Shown here in pieces: positions 61,861 through 64,000 of a stretch of DNA of 64,000 bases. Source of the stretch: Lysobacter ciconiae (GTDB lineage: Bacteria > Pseudomonadota > Gammaproteobacteria > Xanthomonadales > Xanthomonadaceae); assembly GCF_015209725.1 (NCBI RefSeq), contig NZ_CP063656.1, positions 2,091,001-2,155,000 of the forward strand, given 5' to 3'. A model generated the notes under the pieces. The model had not been told where the DNA came from, searched no databases, and saw nothing but the letters and a program-made list of their open reading frames with translations. The position numbers and the translations under genes are program-made. Within the stretch, counting starts at the first letter, position 1, and the number at the start of each line of letters is the position of its first letter.

Positions 61861-62496
61861 TTACTTCTGCTTCCAGCTGCCGCCGCTCTGGTACCACCAG
61901 CCGCTGCGGGCGCTTTCCGCCCACTGCTTGGCGAATACCTCACGGATCTGGCCTTCCCACTCCGGGTGCCCATTGGCCACGGCCACTTCGCGATAGACGG
62001 CGTTGCGGTCGCGATTGTCCTCGGCCACCGCCTGCTGGATGCTGGCGCGATCCTTCAGCGGCAGCTTGGCCGCGTCGCGGACGACAATGGTGCCGTCGCT
62101 GGCGAAGCCCAGTGCACCGGCATCAAAGCCGGCCCGCAGGCTGCTGTTGAAACGCGCCGCCATCCTGGCCTGGATCGCCTGGATGGCCGGGGTCTTGATG
62201 CTGATGTCCGGCGACTGCGCGCGGGCGCTGCCGATCCCCACCACCGCGTACAGGTCGACCCGCGAGGCCAGTTGGCGCAGGGACGAGGTGCTCCCATCGA
62301 TCATCGCTGACGGACCGCCGTCCTTTTTGTCGCCCGACTCGTCCGCGGGCGGCGTCGAGCTGGCCTCGTCACCGATGACCTTGTCGACAAACTCCCGCGC
62401 CGCTTCGCGTGCTTCGGCAGCGGGAAAGTAGACGTTGATGGTTACGCATGCCGTGACCAGCACGGCGGCAACCGGAATTCCCATCAAACGGCGCAT
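61861..62496 (-). CDS. DUF1318 (YdbL-like) lipoprotein
   Basis: The 211-residue product has a signal peptide and lipobox LVTAC with acylated Cys near residue 17, then VTINVYFPAAEAREAAREFVDKV. The DUF1318 part follows at the C-terminus: IQARMAARFNSSLRAGFDAGALGFASDG and DRASIQQAVAEDNRDRNAVYREVA. E. coli YdbL is shorter and has no lipobox; there a separate 61-residue lipoprotein, YnbE, lies between ydbH and ydbL. Here the gene follows the YdbH-like gene directly after 44 nt. A fused or substituted YnbE role is plausible but unproven. Confidence 0.82.
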   Translation of the reverse strand: MRRLMGIPVAAVLVTACVTINVYFPAAEAREAAREFVDKVIGDEASSTPPADESGDKKDGGPSAMIDGSTSSLRQLASRVDLYAVVGIGSARAQSPDISIKTPAIQAIQARMAARFNSSLRAGFDAGALGFASDGTIVVRDAAKLPLKDRASIQQAVAEDNRDRNAVYREVAVANGHPEWEGQIREVFAKQWAESARSGWWYQSGGSWKQK

Positions 62497-62540
62497 GTAA
62501 GTCTCCTGGGGGGCACCCGAAATTATGAGCCGACGGTACG

Positions 62541-64000
62541 CTAGTCGACCACCGCTTTCACCTCTCCCTTGCCGACCGCGGCCAGCCGCTCGACCAGGGT
62601 CGGCCAGTCGACCCTGCGATTGAAACCCAGCACGGTCAAGCGCGGCACGCCCGAGCCTTCCACGAGCACGAAGCCATCGCCGGCCGGTGCAAGGCCTTGC
62701 ATGGTGCAGACCTCGTTGGCCAGCTTGCAGCCGATACCCAGCCGCGAGTAGCCGAAATCATCGAAAAAGCCGATCAACTGCGATTGCAGCGAGTTCACGA
62801 ACGACGCGTTGCCCACGCTGGTCAGGTCCTGCACTGCGCGCTGGCTGATGCGCTGGCGTACGCCGCGGTGGCAGTCGGTGACCAGCCAGGCGTCGAAGGC
62901 GACCGCTTCCCAGCCCACCAGCCGCAGCTCGGCGACGCGGCCATCGAGCTTGCCGCTGATGCTGCCAAAATCGAACGCGCCGGTGAGCGCGGTCAGGTCG
63001 ATGTCGTCAAACACGATGTCGGCAGACAGGGTCGGCAGCACGCCAAACGGACGCTCCATCGACAGCGCCGACACGCCGACCCGGCCGCCGAACAGCTGCA
63101 TCTCCAGGCCACCGTCCAGGATCAGCTGTTCGTCGCGGTAGTGGGCGTCGGGAATGCTGCCGCTCAGGGTGCCGGCAAAGGCTGGCCAGTCCAGCGCTTC
63201 GGACAACCGGGACACGTCCAGCTCCTCCAGCGCGACGCCAAAACGCAGCACGGCGCCGCCGGCGTCCAGTGGTGGACGCATCAGCAGATGGTTGAGCAGA
63301 ACCTTTCCGCCGAGCAGCGGCACGGCCACGGCCTCGCGCAGCTGCACGTTGCCGCCCTCGCTACGGAACGGCAGGAGGGCGGCGCCGAGCGCCATGCCGT
63401 GCAAGGTACCGCCACTCCACTGCAGCGCGCTGTTGACCGCAGCGCCCGAGGACAGCGCGACGTCCCCTTCCAGGCCGGCGAACGAGAAACGCTCGTCCGC
63501 ATCCACCAGATTCACGCCCGCCAGGTGCAGGTCGGCATCGGCCAGCTGGCCGCCGCGCATCCGCACGGAGCCGTTGGCAGCGCCGGTGAACGTCATCTCC
63601 CCCAGCCCGGCCATCCCCAGCCAACCGCTGAGGTAACCGTCGCGCAGCGACGCCAGATCCGGCGCGCGCACGCGCAGGTCCAGCGCGTCGAGGTCATTGC
63701 CCGCATCCAGCCCCGCGCTGCCTTCCACGGTGAGGATGCCGGGGTCATTCCAGTACAGCTCCGGCAGCTTCCAGCCTTCGCCGTCGTGGTGCTCGGCGCC
63801 GACGCGCAGATCGATCCGGCGTTGCTCCAGCGCCAGGTAGGTGGTCCCCCACAGCAGCTCACCGCCATCCAGCCGGCCCTCCAAGCGGATCAGATCGGCA
63901 TCACCCAAAAGCGCATCGACGTTGACCGTTGCATCAAGATCGGCCGCGGCGATGCTGCCGTCTTCGGTATCCAGGCCAGCGCCATGAAGGGCCACCGGGC
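62541..64000 (-). CDS. YdbH-like AsmA-family protein, C-terminal part (partial)
   Basis: The frame runs off the right edge of the window, so the N-terminus is missing; at least 484 residues are present. The sequence is beta-rich with repeated Leu/Gly strands (VRMRGGQLADADLHLAG, GGKVLLNHLLMRPP, LDGGLEMQLFGGRVGV). It ends with SLQSQLIGFFDDFGYSRLGIGCKLANEVCTMQGLAP-type sequence found at the end of YdbH relatives. YdbH is one of the three AsmA-like proteins that carry phospholipids to the outer membrane in E. coli. It is followed by the DUF1318 lipoprotein, as ydbH is followed by ynbE-ydbL. Confidence 0.85.
   Translation of the reverse strand, partial: PVALHGAGLDTEDGSIAAADLDATVNVDALLGDADLIRLEGRLDGGELLWGTTYLALEQRRIDLRVGAEHHDGEGWKLPELYWNDPGILTVEGSAGLDAGNDLDALDLRVRAPDLASLRDGYLSGWLGMAGLGEMTFTGAANGSVRMRGGQLADADLHLAGVNLVDADERFSFAGLEGDVALSSGAAVNSALQWSGGTLHGMALGAALLPFRSEGGNVQLREAVAVPLLGGKVLLNHLLMRPPLDAGGAVLRFGVALEELDVSRLSEALDWPAFAGTLSGSIPDAHYRDEQLILDGGLEMQLFGGRVGVSALSMERPFGVLPTLSADIVFDDIDLTALTGAFDFGSISGKLDGRVAELRLVGWEAVAFDAWLVTDCHRGVRQRISQRAVQDLTSVGNASFVNSLQSQLIGFFDDFGYSRLGIGCKLANEVCTMQGLAPAGDGFVLVEGSGVPRLTVLGFNRRVDWPTLVERLAAVGKGEVKAVVD

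Noticed and set aside
1..64000. Mobile elements, defence systems, tRNA genes, CRISPR arrays
   Set aside because: I looked for transposase or integrase motifs, tRNA-like cloverleaf ends, regularly spaced repeats and defence nucleases, and found none. Genes throughout look like core chromosome.

Overview
The window is 64 kb of GC-rich (roughly 68-70%), densely coded bacterial chromosome. Its gene content and order are those of a gammaproteobacterium of the Xanthomonadaceae/Lysobacteraceae group (Lysobacter, Luteimonas or Stenotrophomonas-like). This placement is inferred from gene order and protein similarity recalled from memory, not from a database search. I see no rRNA, tRNA, CRISPR array, insertion sequence, prophage or integrase. 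Almost every gene belongs to a recognisable core family.

Layout. (1) 1-10.4 kb, plus strand: an envelope operon running frr(end)-uppS-cdsA-dxr-rseP-bamA-lpxD-fabZ-lpxA-lpxB, then rnhB. It covers undecaprenyl-PP, phospholipid, isoprenoid and lipid A synthesis plus outer-membrane protein assembly; most junctions are 4-nt overlaps. (2) 11-16.8 kb: a DUF1232-like protein inserted between rnhB and dnaE, then dnaE and accA. (3) 16.8-24.2 kb: an old-yellow-enzyme reductase (minus); tilS, xseB, ispA; a CHASE2 membrane protein with an unrecognised cytoplasmic tail overlapping an SH3-M48 metalloprotease; a DUF4870 protein. (4) 24.3-40.5 kb, mostly minus: tldE, darP (plus), tldD, yhdP, rng, maf, rlmH, rsfS, nadD, holA, lptE, leuS. 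This joins two clusters that are well conserved in proteobacteria. (5) 40.7-49.2 kb: a secreted amidohydrolase, an Xre regulator with a membrane protein behind a promoter carrying two inverted repeats, a CnoX/YbbN-type thioredoxin-TPR protein, an aldehyde dehydrogenase, a GAF-GAF-GGDEF-EAL protein, and a YigZ-family protein. (6) 49.3-55.4 kb: an ABC exporter overlapping a MATE exporter, then a copper-uptake pair (His-rich DUF2946 protein and TonB-dependent copper receptor). (7) 55.4-64 kb, minus: an AidB-like acyl-CoA dehydrogenase; cspA with a clear terminator and promoter; a nagZ-hpt-methylthioinosine phosphorylase operon; a CYTH protein; rlmD; a DUF1318 lipoprotein; and the C-terminal part of a YdbH-like AsmA-family protein cut by the window edge.

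Functionally the window is dominated by envelope biogenesis, translation and ribosome maturation factors, replication and repair subunits, and salvage. Nothing resembles a defence island or mobile cargo. The least-explained items are the CHASE2/M48 pair, the lipoprotein next to the YdbH-like gene with no separate YnbE, the double operator in front of the membrane-protein/Xre pair, and the DUF1232-like insertion before dnaE.

Start codons were chosen from ribosome-binding-site spacing, overlap with the upstream gene and family length. TTG and GTG starts preceded by GGAG occur several times.
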